Positions 7,990 to 16,635 of a stretch of DNA of 43,830 nucleotides are shown piece by piece. The stretch covers positions 1 to 43,830 of IMG/VR virus record IMGVR_UViG_3300037838_000080, one strand, 5' to 3'. The position numbers and the translations under genes are program-made. This DNA is from a virus. Under the pieces are notes generated by a model. That model ran no database searches, was not told the origin of the DNA, and saw only the letters and a program-made list of their open reading frames with translations. Position 1 is the stretch's first letter; every line of letters begins with the position of its first letter.

Positions 7990-8385
7990 TTGGCAACCAA
8001 GTCATTTAAAATAGATTGGAAAGATACTAAAGAATCAGTAGAATATGAAGATGATATTACATTTGGTGAATTAGAAAATATATTAAATAAATGTCTTGAT
8101 ATGACAGATGTTAGTAAACCAAAGGTTAATATTCCATTATACAGACAAATGATTTTAACAGCAGTTATAACAAAAGCACCTTTTCAGATAAAAGAGATTG
8201 CAGAAATTAGAAATCTTAAATCTAGTGTAGCAAAAGTAATCATGAAGGAGGTCATGAAAGACTACCCTTTAGCAAAATATCTGGAAGAATGGGTGGAGAC
8301 TTTCGTGGGGGAGATGGAGCAAGAAACAACTCCTCAATTTACTACTTCTTCGCAAGGGAATTCGGTTGGACAAAACATCAAGTAG
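7990..8385 (+). CDS. Tail assembly chaperone, short form (gpG-like)
   Basis: The 131-residue product lies between tail tube and tape measure genes and is followed by an overlapping -1 frame, the layout of lambda gpG/gpGT. It starts with TTG; promoter spacing and the sequence (M)ATKSFKIDWKDTKESVEYED support this start, as tail chaperones usually begin with a short beta domain. The helical part KDYPLAKYLEEWVETFVG precedes the overlap. These proteins coat the tape measure during tail assembly and are absent from the mature virion. Expected stoichiometry is an excess of this form over the frameshifted form. Confidence 0.75.
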   Translation: MATKSFKIDWKDTKESVEYEDDITFGELENILNKCLDMTDVSKPKVNIPLYRQMILTAVITKAPFQIKEIAEIRNLKSSVAKVIMKEVMKDYPLAKYLEEWVETFVGEMEQETTPQFTTSSQGNSVGQNIK

Positions 8386-8477
8386 ATGACCAACATATAG
8401 GGTATCTTAACGGAATCATATATGAATATCAAGAAGAAGCACGCAAAGATAGAATAAATTTAAATAGACGTAAGTAA
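8226..8477 (+). CDS. T-domain frame of gpGT-like tail chaperone, read after -1 frameshift
   Basis: This frame is open from 8226 (previous stop TAG 8223-8225) to the TAA at 8475-8477. It encodes IYYFFAREFGWTKHQVDD, then a helix YLNGIIYEYQEEARKD. The pattern of a helix, F-G-W-T and a long amphipathic helix is typical of T domains. It has no good start of its own and overlaps the end of the short form. If slippage occurs on the G-run at 8307-8311, the fusion has 107 + 55 = 162 residues. Confidence 0.7.
   Translation, partial: CSKSNHEGGHERLPFSKISGRMGGDFRGGDGARNNSSIYYFFAREFGWTKHQVDDQHIGYLNGIIYEYQEEARKDRINLNRRK
8305..8313 (+). promoter_or_regulatory. Probable -1 ribosomal frameshift site
   Basis: The short-form frame reads GTG GGG GAG. 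A tRNA on GGG (8308-8310) can slip back one base to GGG (8307-8309), then GGA, entering the T frame. It is the slip-prone run nearest to the short-form stop. Weaker alternatives are A-AAA-G at 8232-8236 and A-AAA-T at 8274-8278. It is not a perfect X-XXY-YYZ heptamer. Confidence 0.5.
8459..8466 (+). promoter_or_regulatory. TATA box of the tape measure gene
   Basis: TTTAAATA begins 29 nt before ATG 8488, inside the end of the T-domain frame. The tape measure therefore seems to have a separate transcription start. Confidence 0.5.
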
Positions 8478-8487
8478 TAAGATTTAT

Positions 8488-10467
8488 ATGTCAGCAGTTC
8501 CTCAAGATGATGATTTTAATATTGAGATAGGTATCAAGAATCTTCAGCAGGCTATGAAGGATATATCTAAAACTGTCAATGATAGTTTAACTGCTGGTGT
8601 TGATAGAAAGACATTAAAGTATACAGAGTTTCTTAAAAGACAATCAATAATGGATAAACAAAGAAATCAGTTTTTAGAAAAACGCTATAAATTAATGAAT
8701 AATGCACGTTCAATGGAATTATTAACACGTAGTACTGGTAGTGGAATGATGGGTGGGGCAATGAATTTTATGTCAGGAATGGGAAATGCAAAGATGGGGG
8801 ATTTACAAAGACTAAAAGAGTTAAAAGGTGAAGAGAGATCAAAAATATTAGATCCTATTGAAGCAAAAGAAAGAAATAAATTACAAGGAATGAAATCTAT
8901 CAGTATATTAGAAAATATATCTGACAGACTTGATGATACTTTTGGTGGAACATCTAAATGGAATAAAATGTTTGGTGGTCATGGTAAAATGGCAGCAGGA
9001 GCAATGGGTGTAGGTGCTGTAGGTGGAGGAATATCATTGGCAAAAATGGTAATAGATAGTTCACCAGCATTTCAACAGTTGCTTAAACTCACAAAGTTTG
9101 CAACTACTCTTATTCTCAGACCTATAGGAGATTTCTTTGGATTCGTATTCAGACCAATACTTATATTATTACTTCGAAAATTTATTATACCATTCTATCA
9201 AAAGGTATATCCTTGGTTTATTAGAAATGGTAAGATTTTAGGAGAGTTACTTACATCATTTGATGGATTTGGTGATGCAATAGGAACTGCATTTACATCA
9301 AGTTTAAAAGTACATTTAGCAGAATTTGAAACAATGTTTGCAAAATTCTTCCCAAAGTTAAAAGTAGAAGATATACCAAAACCAGAAGATCCTGCAAAAC
9401 AAAATGTTATTGCTTCAAAGAAGATGGATGAATTGGTTGAAGTTACTAAAAAAGCATTACCAGATCCTAACATTCATGGGGTTCTTGCTAAACTAACAAC
9501 AAAACAAGTAATAGCAAACACAAAAGTACCAGCATTAGAAGATAAAACAAAAAAAGTTATGAAAAAATTACCTGTAAAATCAAAAACAATGGATTGGACT
9601 GATGGTGGTAAAGCACTTAAAACAGGTGCTAAAGTTGCTGCTGATTCTGCAAAGGCAGCAACAACTGCATCAAAAGTTACAAGTGGGGCATTAAAAACAT
9701 TAAAAATATTAGACAGAGTAGCTGGGCTACCAGCAGAGATTGCAATAAAAGCAATAAAAGGAACTACACAAATAGTTGGTGGTGCATTGAAAACATCTAT
9801 AGGAACAGCAGATAAATTAATTACAGGTGGTGTAGGAGGGAAGGTTGCAAAGACTGCAACAAAACCAGCAGTTGAAGCAATAGGTAAAGTGTCAGGAGTA
9901 ATTGCTGCAAAATTAGCAGGAAAGACAGCATCCAAATTTATACCAATAGTTGGACAAGTATTAACTGCAATAGATGCAGCAGGATCTATTATGAAGCAAT
10001 ATGCACCAGATCAATACGAAGGAATACATTCAGGTGGTGTAGGTTTAATGAAAGGTGTTGTAGGCGAAGATATAGCAGAAGGAGTAATGGATTTTATTGG
10101 ATTCGGTAAACAGTCTACAGCAGAACAACTTGTAGGATTAGCAGGAGCAGGAGCAGATTTAGTTACAGGTAAGAAAAGAGAAGAAAATGAAGGTGCGTTT
10201 GGATGGGGAGGAGGATTTTTTGGATTGGCACAAGGAGGAATTATAAGAGAACCAATTAAAGGTATAGGTAAATCAGGTCAAAAATATATGCTTGGTGAAA
10301 GTGGGTCAGAAGCAGTAATACCTATGAATAAGATGGGTGGTAATTCAGGAACAACAATTAATATAACAGTAAATGGTAGTATATATTCAGATAAAGATAT
10401 GCTTAAATTCCAGAGAACTATAATGAGAGCCATAGAATCAAGTAATACGAGGAAAGCAAGACTATGA
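8488..10467 (+). CDS. Tape measure protein
   Basis: The 659-residue product follows the tail chaperones. The N-terminal 130 residues are helical. Residues about 200-245 are strongly hydrophobic (ATTLILRPIGDFFGFVFRPI, then LLLRKFIIPFYQKVYPWF), typical of the membrane-active part of tape measures. Residues 350-530 are Ala/Gly/Lys-rich helices. The C-terminus has GQKYMLGESGSEAVIPMNK followed by TTINITVNGSIYSDKDM, a widespread tape measure ending. At the usual 0.15 nm per residue the tail would be roughly 100 nm. Its stop overlaps the next start (ATGA, 10464-10467), so the tail tip gene is coupled to it. Confidence 0.9.
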   Translation: MSAVPQDDDFNIEIGIKNLQQAMKDISKTVNDSLTAGVDRKTLKYTEFLKRQSIMDKQRNQFLEKRYKLMNNARSMELLTRSTGSGMMGGAMNFMSGMGNAKMGDLQRLKELKGEERSKILDPIEAKERNKLQGMKSISILENISDRLDDTFGGTSKWNKMFGGHGKMAAGAMGVGAVGGGISLAKMVIDSSPAFQQLLKLTKFATTLILRPIGDFFGFVFRPILILLLRKFIIPFYQKVYPWFIRNGKILGELLTSFDGFGDAIGTAFTSSLKVHLAEFETMFAKFFPKLKVEDIPKPEDPAKQNVIASKKMDELVEVTKKALPDPNIHGVLAKLTTKQVIANTKVPALEDKTKKVMKKLPVKSKTMDWTDGGKALKTGAKVAADSAKAATTASKVTSGALKTLKILDRVAGLPAEIAIKAIKGTTQIVGGALKTSIGTADKLITGGVGGKVAKTATKPAVEAIGKVSGVIAAKLAGKTASKFIPIVGQVLTAIDAAGSIMKQYAPDQYEGIHSGGVGLMKGVVGEDIAEGVMDFIGFGKQSTAEQLVGLAGAGADLVTGKKREENEGAFGWGGGFFGLAQGGIIREPIKGIGKSGQKYMLGESGSEAVIPMNKMGGNSGTTINITVNGSIYSDKDMLKFQRTIMRAIESSNTRKARL

Positions 10468-11474
10468 CATTAAAATTACAATTATTTAAAATACATCCAC
10501 AATCATATACATCTAATACAAGTGTTGCAACTACCCAATATATGATAGAAAGATTTGAAACTACAGCATTTGAGTCATTAAACATAAATTTATCTTCACC
10601 AATATCACCAATGCCATTACCAGAAGATACAGCAGATTCTAATCTATTGGTAAAAATGGAAGGTAATACAAAACAGATTAGATTTTCATGTAAATTTGAT
10701 TCTAATTTAATAACATTGGCTCAGAATACAACCCCATTTGTAGAATCTAAATTAAAATATAGAGGAACAAATATTAATGTTGATGAAAACACAGATGGAA
10801 CTATAATATATGAAGATAATTCAGAAACTAACAATGTTGCATTGGTTGCATTATTTACTGAAAAATTTGAATCCAGATCAATTACAGATTCATTTTATTT
10901 CAGAGTATATGATACCACTTCAACAGCAGATAATAAAGCATTATTTGAGGGAACTGGATCTATAACATCCATAGATACATCAGTAGACTCAAGTTCACCT
11001 GTAGTTTGGACAGTAAACATTGATTTTATAGTAGGTGATGTAATATCAATTTATGATGCAGATACACCTGATGAAGTTGACAGTCTGGAAATAACATCTT
11101 CTGCCTCTGGAGAATTACAATTTGTATGGAAAGATCCAACAAGGGTAGGTGGTACAGCCGTAACATCATTTATGTTAGAGTGGCAAAATAATGATACTAA
11201 TGATAAACAATATGAAACACTTGATTATACAGAATCACGGGTTGTAGCAGAAGGAGTATTTGATTCAGCAACTGGTAAATATACTAGGGTTATATCAGGG
11301 TCAACATCGGCAGGGGTTAGAGTAAATTTTACAACAATAATACCTACTGTAGGAGCAGGAGTGGATGCTGGATATGTAGTGGATTCTGGAACAAGATATA
11401 CCTGTTATGTTACTGCACGTAATACTGGAGGATCAGGAGTTAAATCTGACAGTATTATCGTGAAGGCACAGTAG
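10464..11474 (+). CDS. Distal tail protein with C-terminal fibronectin III domain
   Basis: The 336-residue product directly follows the tape measure, the usual place of the distal tail (Dit-like) or first baseplate protein. Residues 1-205 are beta-rich, containing KMEGNTKQIRFSCKF and a late strand WTVNIDFIVGDVISIYD. Residues 208-336 form an FnIII domain: DSLEITSSASGELQFVWKDP, then TSFMLEWQND-like strand and the ending TRYTCYVTARNTGGSGVKSD, which has the typical Y-x-C/F-x-V-x-A-x-N-x-x-G. FnIII domains on tail tips often help bind surface carbohydrates. The start overlaps the tape measure stop by 4 nt. Confidence 0.65.
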   Translation: MTLKLQLFKIHPQSYTSNTSVATTQYMIERFETTAFESLNINLSSPISPMPLPEDTADSNLLVKMEGNTKQIRFSCKFDSNLITLAQNTTPFVESKLKYRGTNINVDENTDGTIIYEDNSETNNVALVALFTEKFESRSITDSFYFRVYDTTSTADNKALFEGTGSITSIDTSVDSSSPVVWTVNIDFIVGDVISIYDADTPDEVDSLEITSSASGELQFVWKDPTRVGGTAVTSFMLEWQNNDTNDKQYETLDYTESRVVAEGVFDSATGKYTRVISGSTSAGVRVNFTTIIPTVGAGVDAGYVVDSGTRYTCYVTARNTGGSGVKSDSIIVKAQ

Positions 11475-11483
11475 GTGTAACAG

Positions 11484-13385
11484 TTGAAATCTAATGTTAA
11501 ATTATTAAAAACAGATGCAGTTACTGGTAAAGTATCTGAGATAGATGTTAACCATGCAGAAATATCACGAGATGGTTTAAGAGCAGTGGATTCTGGAGTA
11601 TTTACATTCACATCAAAATTAGATATAAATATAGGTGATGAGATTAAATATATTCAAGATGTTGCAAACACCAAACATCTCCGTGGGGCATATTTGTTTC
11701 AGGGAACTGTGTTAGATGAAAGTGGATATAATGTAGATCCAGTGGATCAAACACATTCAACTATATCAGGTTATACAAATTATGAAGGATTAGATTATTC
11801 ATTAAATACAATACCCAATCATAAGTTTAGAGGAATGTATGAAGGAACAGTATTATCTAGTGGTAAAGGTGCAATACTTGAAAATAAACTACAAGAGGAC
11901 GGAACTACACCTGTTCATGATTTTTCTGGTGATTTTGAAATATATGCTTGGGTAACTACTCCATCATCAGGAACTGCTGGTGTAATATATTCTAAAACTG
12001 ATATTAATGATGTAGGAATAACATTAAAACTTAATAAATCTGGAAGTAATTTCTATCCAAGTTTTGATTTCAAGAATAATTCAGGAGGAAGTTCTAAAAA
12101 TGTAAGTACGTATGGAGTAAAAAATATAACATATAACTCAACAGCATTAATAAGAATACAACGTGTAGGGAATGATTTTAATTTATATATGGTGGACGGA
12201 ACAGAAAATACACCATTTAGTTCAGTAGATGGTAACTATCCATATAATCCATCATACCCTCATAGTGCAGGATCTTTTAATGTTCCATCACAAGCAACCA
12301 TTGGATCTGATGCCTCTTCTTGGTCAGTAAATTCTGTTATTGGCACAGCAAATAAATTTGGAGGTGAATTACATCAACTTAGAATATATTGTGGAGGTAA
12401 TTTAGATCATCAAAGTGCATCACAAATATTCTCATCCAGACCAATACCATTAATCATGAAGTTAGCTGGTACTATATGGAAGATAGAATCTAATTTGGAT
12501 GAAAAGAAGGTATTTGTAAAAGGGTTTGGAAAAGTAATTACAGATACCTTAGTTAGTGAGACATTATTAACAACAGGAACAACAACTGGTGAATGGTATT
12601 CAGGGTCAGGTGCTAGAATATTAACAGCATTTACAAATGTATCCTCACAGGAGGTAGTAAGAGCAATAATAGCAAAACTGAATACAAAATTATCTGGAAC
12701 ACAGACATTCAAACTAAGTGTTATTGACACAACTGGAACAAGTGCAAATATAAATACATATACTGCTGAAGGTAATTTTCTTGAAATAATAAATCAATTA
12801 ATGATGATAGGTACTGGAAATGCAAATCCTACATCATTCTATATATCACCAAGAGGTAAATGTATAATAGAAGTTAAAGACATTGATATGACTAACACGT
12901 TAACGTTCAAACATGGTAAATATCAAATTAGTCAAGACGGATTTGACGATACAAGTACGGTAAATGACTTGTATGTGTCAAGCCGTGCAGGTGGAAGTTT
13001 TGGTATAGTTCATGCAGATAACACAGTATCAATTAATAAAATAGGATTATATTCAAGGAGAATTTTAACACCACAATTAACTGATGCAGCAGCAGTTACA
13101 ATATTCAAAGATAATTTTATAGGAGAGTTTAACAGTATTAACACTAGATATACAATACAGTGTCCATTCTTGTTGGATTTTATTAGAGAAAATTTTCAAG
13201 TAAAAGTGATAAATTCAATCAAATCATTAGATAAAAGTTCAACCATAAAATCTATAACTTGGACTTATCCTGAATCAAGAACAATAATAGAGACAGGTGA
13301 TTTCTTACTTGATGGATTTGATTTAGAGAAAGTATCAGCAGATACCATAAACAATATAATCACAGATACTAACCTTAATCCATAG
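11484..13385 (+). CDS. Baseplate hub / tail tip protein with inserted LamG-like domain
   Basis: The 633-residue product starts at TTG 11484, 9 nt after the previous stop, with a weak SD (GTAGGTG at 11471-11477). The first 55 residues (HAEISRDGLRAVDSGVFTF; INIGDEIKYIQD) look like the first barrel of gp27/Tal-like hub proteins. Residues about 65-310 look like a concanavalin/laminin-G module: DFEIYAWVTTPSSGTAGVIY, ALIRIQRVGNDFNLYMVDG, ATIGSD and LHQLRIYCGG. From about 320 the hub resumes (MKLAGTIWKIESNLDEKKVF, FLEIINQLMMIGTGN, YISPRGKCIIEVKDID). Such a LamG insertion would place a glycan-binding module on the tail tip. Hub identity is inferred from order and these patterns. Confidence 0.6.
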   Translation: MKSNVKLLKTDAVTGKVSEIDVNHAEISRDGLRAVDSGVFTFTSKLDINIGDEIKYIQDVANTKHLRGAYLFQGTVLDESGYNVDPVDQTHSTISGYTNYEGLDYSLNTIPNHKFRGMYEGTVLSSGKGAILENKLQEDGTTPVHDFSGDFEIYAWVTTPSSGTAGVIYSKTDINDVGITLKLNKSGSNFYPSFDFKNNSGGSSKNVSTYGVKNITYNSTALIRIQRVGNDFNLYMVDGTENTPFSSVDGNYPYNPSYPHSAGSFNVPSQATIGSDASSWSVNSVIGTANKFGGELHQLRIYCGGNLDHQSASQIFSSRPIPLIMKLAGTIWKIESNLDEKKVFVKGFGKVITDTLVSETLLTTGTTTGEWYSGSGARILTAFTNVSSQEVVRAIIAKLNTKLSGTQTFKLSVIDTTGTSANINTYTAEGNFLEIINQLMMIGTGNANPTSFYISPRGKCIIEVKDIDMTNTLTFKHGKYQISQDGFDDTSTVNDLYVSSRAGGSFGIVHADNTVSINKIGLYSRRILTPQLTDAAAVTIFKDNFIGEFNSINTRYTIQCPFLLDFIRENFQVKVINSIKSLDKSSTIKSITWTYPESRTIIETGDFLLDGFDLEKVSADTINNIITDTNLNP

Positions 13386-13395
13386 TATAATAATC

Positions 13396-13403
13396 TTTAA
13401 ATA
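13396..13403 (+). promoter_or_regulatory. TATA box of the 13425 gene
   Basis: TTTAAATA begins 29 nt before ATG 13425. Confidence 0.6.
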
Positions 13404-13424
13404 TATAAACTTTTAAGTGATATC

Positions 13425-14024
13425 ATGGTTACATTAGTAGAAGGATCACAATATGAAGTCCCAACTTCAATCGATCCAAAAAACAACATTTGTGTTGTAA
13501 AAACAAGCACAGATGGAACAAAACAATGGTTTTATGGAGCTAATATAGTAACTAACGATGGAGACATCTACTATGCAAAAAGAGCATGTGGAGAAAGCCC
13601 ATCAACCAATGAAAACTTTGGAGCAATAGCAGCAGGAGCAGGAGCAACCTGTGTTTTAAACAACCCAGCAAGCTCAGACACTACAGCAAAAGCAGATGAT
13701 TATGGTGAAGTAAACAATCCTATAGTCACTTCTGGAGCACAAAAAGACTGTACTACAGCATACCCAAAGACTAATGACGGAGATGCAGATAACACTGGAT
13801 CAGGTGTTGATGTAGTCACATACAAATTCTCATGGACTACCTCACAAATTGATACAAGTGCAGGCAACGCAATCACAGGTGGTTGTATTGTTGACAAAGC
13901 AGCAACTCTAGCAGACGGTGTGAAAATCCTAACTCATTGGAACTTTAGTAGCCCAACTAGCTTCCATAAAACCAGTACAGATACATTAACATTGTATGTT
14001 AATCACACAATGAATGGCGTATAG
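13425..14024 (+). CDS. Probable abundant virion protein, function unknown
   Basis: The 199-residue product has no signal peptide, membrane segment or enzyme motif. It is rich in Thr, Asn, Asp, Ala and Gly, contains five cysteines (in KNNICVV, KRACGE, GATCVL, QKDCTT, TGGCIV) and ends with beta strands (VKILTHWNF, TLTLYVNH). Codon use is enriched in C-ending codons like the capsid gene, suggesting high expression. It is a single-gene unit with its own TATA box and a strong T-run terminator, within the tail gene cluster. It may be a tail-associated or fibre-base protein. I do not recognise the family. Confidence 0.5.
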   Translation: MVTLVEGSQYEVPTSIDPKNNICVVKTSTDGTKQWFYGANIVTNDGDIYYAKRACGESPSTNENFGAIAAGAGATCVLNNPASSDTTAKADDYGEVNNPIVTSGAQKDCTTAYPKTNDGDADNTGSGVDVVTYKFSWTTSQIDTSAGNAITGGCIVDKAATLADGVKILTHWNFSSPTSFHKTSTDTLTLYVNHTMNGV

Positions 14025-14034
14025 TAATACATCA

Positions 14035-14057
14035 TTTTTTCTTTTTTTTTGCTTTTT
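14035..14057 (+). terminator. Strong T-rich terminator
   Basis: Three T-runs (6, 9 and 5) separated by single C and GC lie 11 nt after the stop at 14024. This is the longest U-tract signal in the window. Confidence 0.65.
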
Positions 14058-14078
14058 ACCCCTAATCTTAACGGAATA

Positions 14079-14086
14079 TTAATATA
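14079..14086 (+). promoter_or_regulatory. TATA-like box of the 14108 small gene
   Basis: TTAATATA begins 29 nt before ATG 14108, the same spacing as other promoters here; this favours 14108 over the upstream ATG 14099. Confidence 0.45.
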
Positions 14087-14107
14087 CCATTAACCATTAT
14101 GTTAAGC

Positions 14108-14266
14108 ATGTCTAAATTATCAATGAGTAAGATATTTAATTTATTAGAGAAACTTAACATGAAATTTCCTGACGGAAAAGGTGGACTTGATGACAAAGTC
14201 AGATTTGAGGAAAAATTAAGTTTTAAATTAACTAAAGGTAATGGGAAGGTAATTAGTGGTAAATAA
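14108..14266 (+). CDS. Small hypothetical protein coupled to the tail fibre gene
   Basis: This 52-residue ORF (MSKLSMSKIFNLLEKLNMKF at the start) has an amphipathic helix followed by a charged, beta-prone half rich in Lys and Gly. Its stop overlaps the next start as TAATG, so it is the first gene of the tail fibre transcript. ATG 14099 would add three residues, but the TATA spacing fits 14108. A small protein before a fibre gene could be a chaperone or connector; this is only position-based. Confidence 0.5.
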   Translation: MSKLSMSKIFNLLEKLNMKFPDGKGGLDDKVRFEEKLSFKLTKGNGKVISGK

Positions 14267-16626
14267 TGGTACGAAAAGCAATTTATAAACACGCTACACA
14301 AGTAGATACTGCAACATATCCAGATGATGGTTCATCCCCAGTCGGTTCTAATGAATGGAATGAAGCACCAGATCAAGCAGGAATGATTGGTAATACTCCA
14401 ACAACATCAACAATTACAATAGCAACTGGTGTAGCAACAATAACAGATTCAGTTACAGTAGTAGCAGCAGAAACTGGCACTACTGACACTTTAGATAAAC
14501 TATCAATTACAAACACAAATGAATTCGATCTTGTATATCTCTTCGCAGATACAGGTGATACGATTACACTAACACATACTTCAAGCCCATCAGCAGACGG
14601 TCACATAGCAACTGTGAGTTCTGTAGATGAAACACTTTCTTCCACAACCCCAACAATACTTATCAGGAAAGGTAATTACTGGTACGGTTACGGTGGAGGA
14701 GTGGTTAATGCGGTAAGCGACATCGGGGATGTAACCATTACTTCAAACAGTGCAGGAGAGATTTTAAAATGGAATGGTTCAGCATGGGTTAATAATACTT
14801 TAGCAGAAGCAGATATTGGTTCAGCAACAGCAGTTGCATTAAACACATCTAAAACAGGAATTACAAGTGGACAAGCAAGTGCAATAACAGCAAATACAGC
14901 AAAAGTTACTTACCCTTCAGCAGATTCAACTAAACTAGCAGGGATTGAAGCAAGTGCAACTGCTGACCAGACTGGTGCTGAAATTAAATCTGCATATGAG
15001 GCTGAGACTAATGCATTTACAGATTCACAATTTACAAAACTATCAAATATAGAGACATCAGCCACTGCTGACCAAACTGATGCAGAAATCAGAACCGCAG
15101 TTGAAGCAGCCACTGACTCAAACGTATTCACTGATGCTGATCATTCTAAATTAAATGCTATTGAAGCAAGTGCCACAGCTGATCAATCCAATGCAGAGAT
15201 TGTAGCTGCCGTAGAAGCAGGTACTGACTCAAACACATTCACTGATGCTGATCATTCTAAATTAAATGCAATAGAAGCAGCAGCAGATGTAACAGATGCT
15301 ACAAATGTAAATGCAGCAGGAGCAGCCATGTTATCAGATACAACCACAGCAGGTATGGGATTTGTAATTGATGAAGATACATTATCTTCTAATCTTGATA
15401 CAAAAGTTCCAACACAACAAAGTGTAAAGGCTTATGTAGACTCAGTTTCAGCATCAGATATTTCATTACAAGGAGATTATAATGCAAGTACAAACTCCCC
15501 AGATTTAGATACAGCCCCTTCAGGTATATCAAAAGGAGATCACTATGTTGTATCAGTAGCAGGTACATTCTTCAGTGAGGCATTACAGGCAGGGGATTCA
15601 CTAATTGCTAAACAAGATTCACCTACAACATTTGCACACTGGATTTTAACAAATAACAATTTAACCACACCTATTACAAACAACGAAGTATCAGTAACAG
15701 CAAACATTGCATTATCTAAATTAGCAACCGATCCTGTAGCAAGAGCAAATCACACTGGAACTCAAGCAGCATCAACCATTTCAGACTTTGATACAGAAGT
15801 TGCCAATAACTCAGCAGTAACATTAAACACTGCTAAAACAGGAATCACATCAGGACAGGCTAGTGCAATTACTGCCAACACAGCTAAGACTGGAATTACA
15901 AGTGGACAAGCATCTGAAATTACAGCCAATACAGCTAAGACTGGAATTACAAGTGGACAAGCAAGTGCCATTACAGCAAACACATCAAAGGTTACAAACG
16001 CAACTCACACTGGAGATGTTACAGGTTCAACATCATTGACTATCGCAACAGGTGCAGTAGATATTCCTATGTTATCTGCAACAGGAACAGCAAGTTCTTC
16101 AACATACCTTAGAGGAGATAATTCATGGGGTGCAGTAACTACATATTCTGCACCAACTATTGGAAGTACATCTATTGCTTCTGGTGCAACTGTTACAACC
16201 ATAGCAGGATTAACATTAACAACACCTAACATTGGAACACCTTCAGCAGGAATATTAACAAGTTGTACTGGTCTACCACTAGCAGGACTTACAACATCAG
16301 CAAAAACAGAAGCCCTAATTATCGCTTGTTCAGATGAAATTACTGCATTAGCAGGTACTGAAACAGCCAAATTCGTTTTACCATATGGTTTTGAAGTTAC
16401 TAAAGTTAAAGGTTCATTAAATACAACAGGTGCATCCAACGTGGTTGCAACCATTCTTAGAGGTGCAAGTGCATTAGCAACCGTTACAATATCAGGTACT
16501 ACAGCAGATGATGCATCTCCAACAAATACAACTGGATCAGAAAATGATGTTATCTCAATTTCCATCGGTGGAGCAGATGCAACTGCAACAGGATTAAAAA
16601 TATACATAATAGGATATCGTACTTAG
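14266..16626 (+). CDS. Tail fibre protein with tandem repeats
   Basis: The 786-residue product is low in aromatics and rich in Thr, Ala and Ser. Residues about 215-350 carry three copies of a 36-40-residue unit with the motif FTDADHSKLNAIEASATADQ, a pattern common in tail fibres of marine bacteriophages. The motif TGITSGQASAITANT occurs once near residue 195 and three times in tandem at about 523-573. A stretch from about 400 (DISLQGDYNASTNSPDLDTA) matches a recurring fibre module, and STYLRGDNSWGAVTTYSAPT is a typical fibre element. The C-terminal 100 residues form a beta-rich globular end, probably the receptor-binding tip. It follows the 14108 gene through a TAATG overlap. Confidence 0.75.
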   Translation: MVRKAIYKHATQVDTATYPDDGSSPVGSNEWNEAPDQAGMIGNTPTTSTITIATGVATITDSVTVVAAETGTTDTLDKLSITNTNEFDLVYLFADTGDTITLTHTSSPSADGHIATVSSVDETLSSTTPTILIRKGNYWYGYGGGVVNAVSDIGDVTITSNSAGEILKWNGSAWVNNTLAEADIGSATAVALNTSKTGITSGQASAITANTAKVTYPSADSTKLAGIEASATADQTGAEIKSAYEAETNAFTDSQFTKLSNIETSATADQTDAEIRTAVEAATDSNVFTDADHSKLNAIEASATADQSNAEIVAAVEAGTDSNTFTDADHSKLNAIEAAADVTDATNVNAAGAAMLSDTTTAGMGFVIDEDTLSSNLDTKVPTQQSVKAYVDSVSASDISLQGDYNASTNSPDLDTAPSGISKGDHYVVSVAGTFFSEALQAGDSLIAKQDSPTTFAHWILTNNNLTTPITNNEVSVTANIALSKLATDPVARANHTGTQAASTISDFDTEVANNSAVTLNTAKTGITSGQASAITANTAKTGITSGQASEITANTAKTGITSGQASAITANTSKVTNATHTGDVTGSTSLTIATGAVDIPMLSATGTASSSTYLRGDNSWGAVTTYSAPTIGSTSIASGATVTTIAGLTLTTPNIGTPSAGILTSCTGLPLAGLTTSAKTEALIIACSDEITALAGTETAKFVLPYGFEVTKVKGSLNTTGASNVVATILRGASALATVTISGTTADDASPTNTTGSENDVISISIGGADATATGLKIYIIGYRT
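15832..15984 (+). repeat. Three tandem 51-bp repeats in the tail fibre gene
   Basis: Each 51-bp unit encodes AKTGITSGQAS(A/E)ITANT. Units 2 and 3 are closer to each other in DNA sequence than to unit 1, suggesting a recent tandem duplication. A fourth, more distant copy is at about 14850-14900. Confidence 0.7.
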
Positions 16627-16635
16627 GAATAAATA

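Noticed and set aside
8245-8256. Internal SD-like AAGGAGG before an in-frame ATG in the tail chaperone gene
   Set aside because: It could mark internal initiation, but it lies about 55 nt before the preferred slip site, too far to act as a typical frameshift stimulator, and codes for ordinary residues.
9198-9935. Two minus-strand ORFs (91 and 153 codons) within the tape measure gene
   Set aside because: They are antisense shadows of an Ala/Lys-rich gene; no promoter, no start signal and no protein-like motif.
16005-16607. Minus-strand ORF of 200 codons within the tail fibre gene
   Set aside because: Antisense of a Thr/Ala-rich repetitive sequence, which lacks reverse-frame stops by composition; the plus frame has clear fibre motifs.
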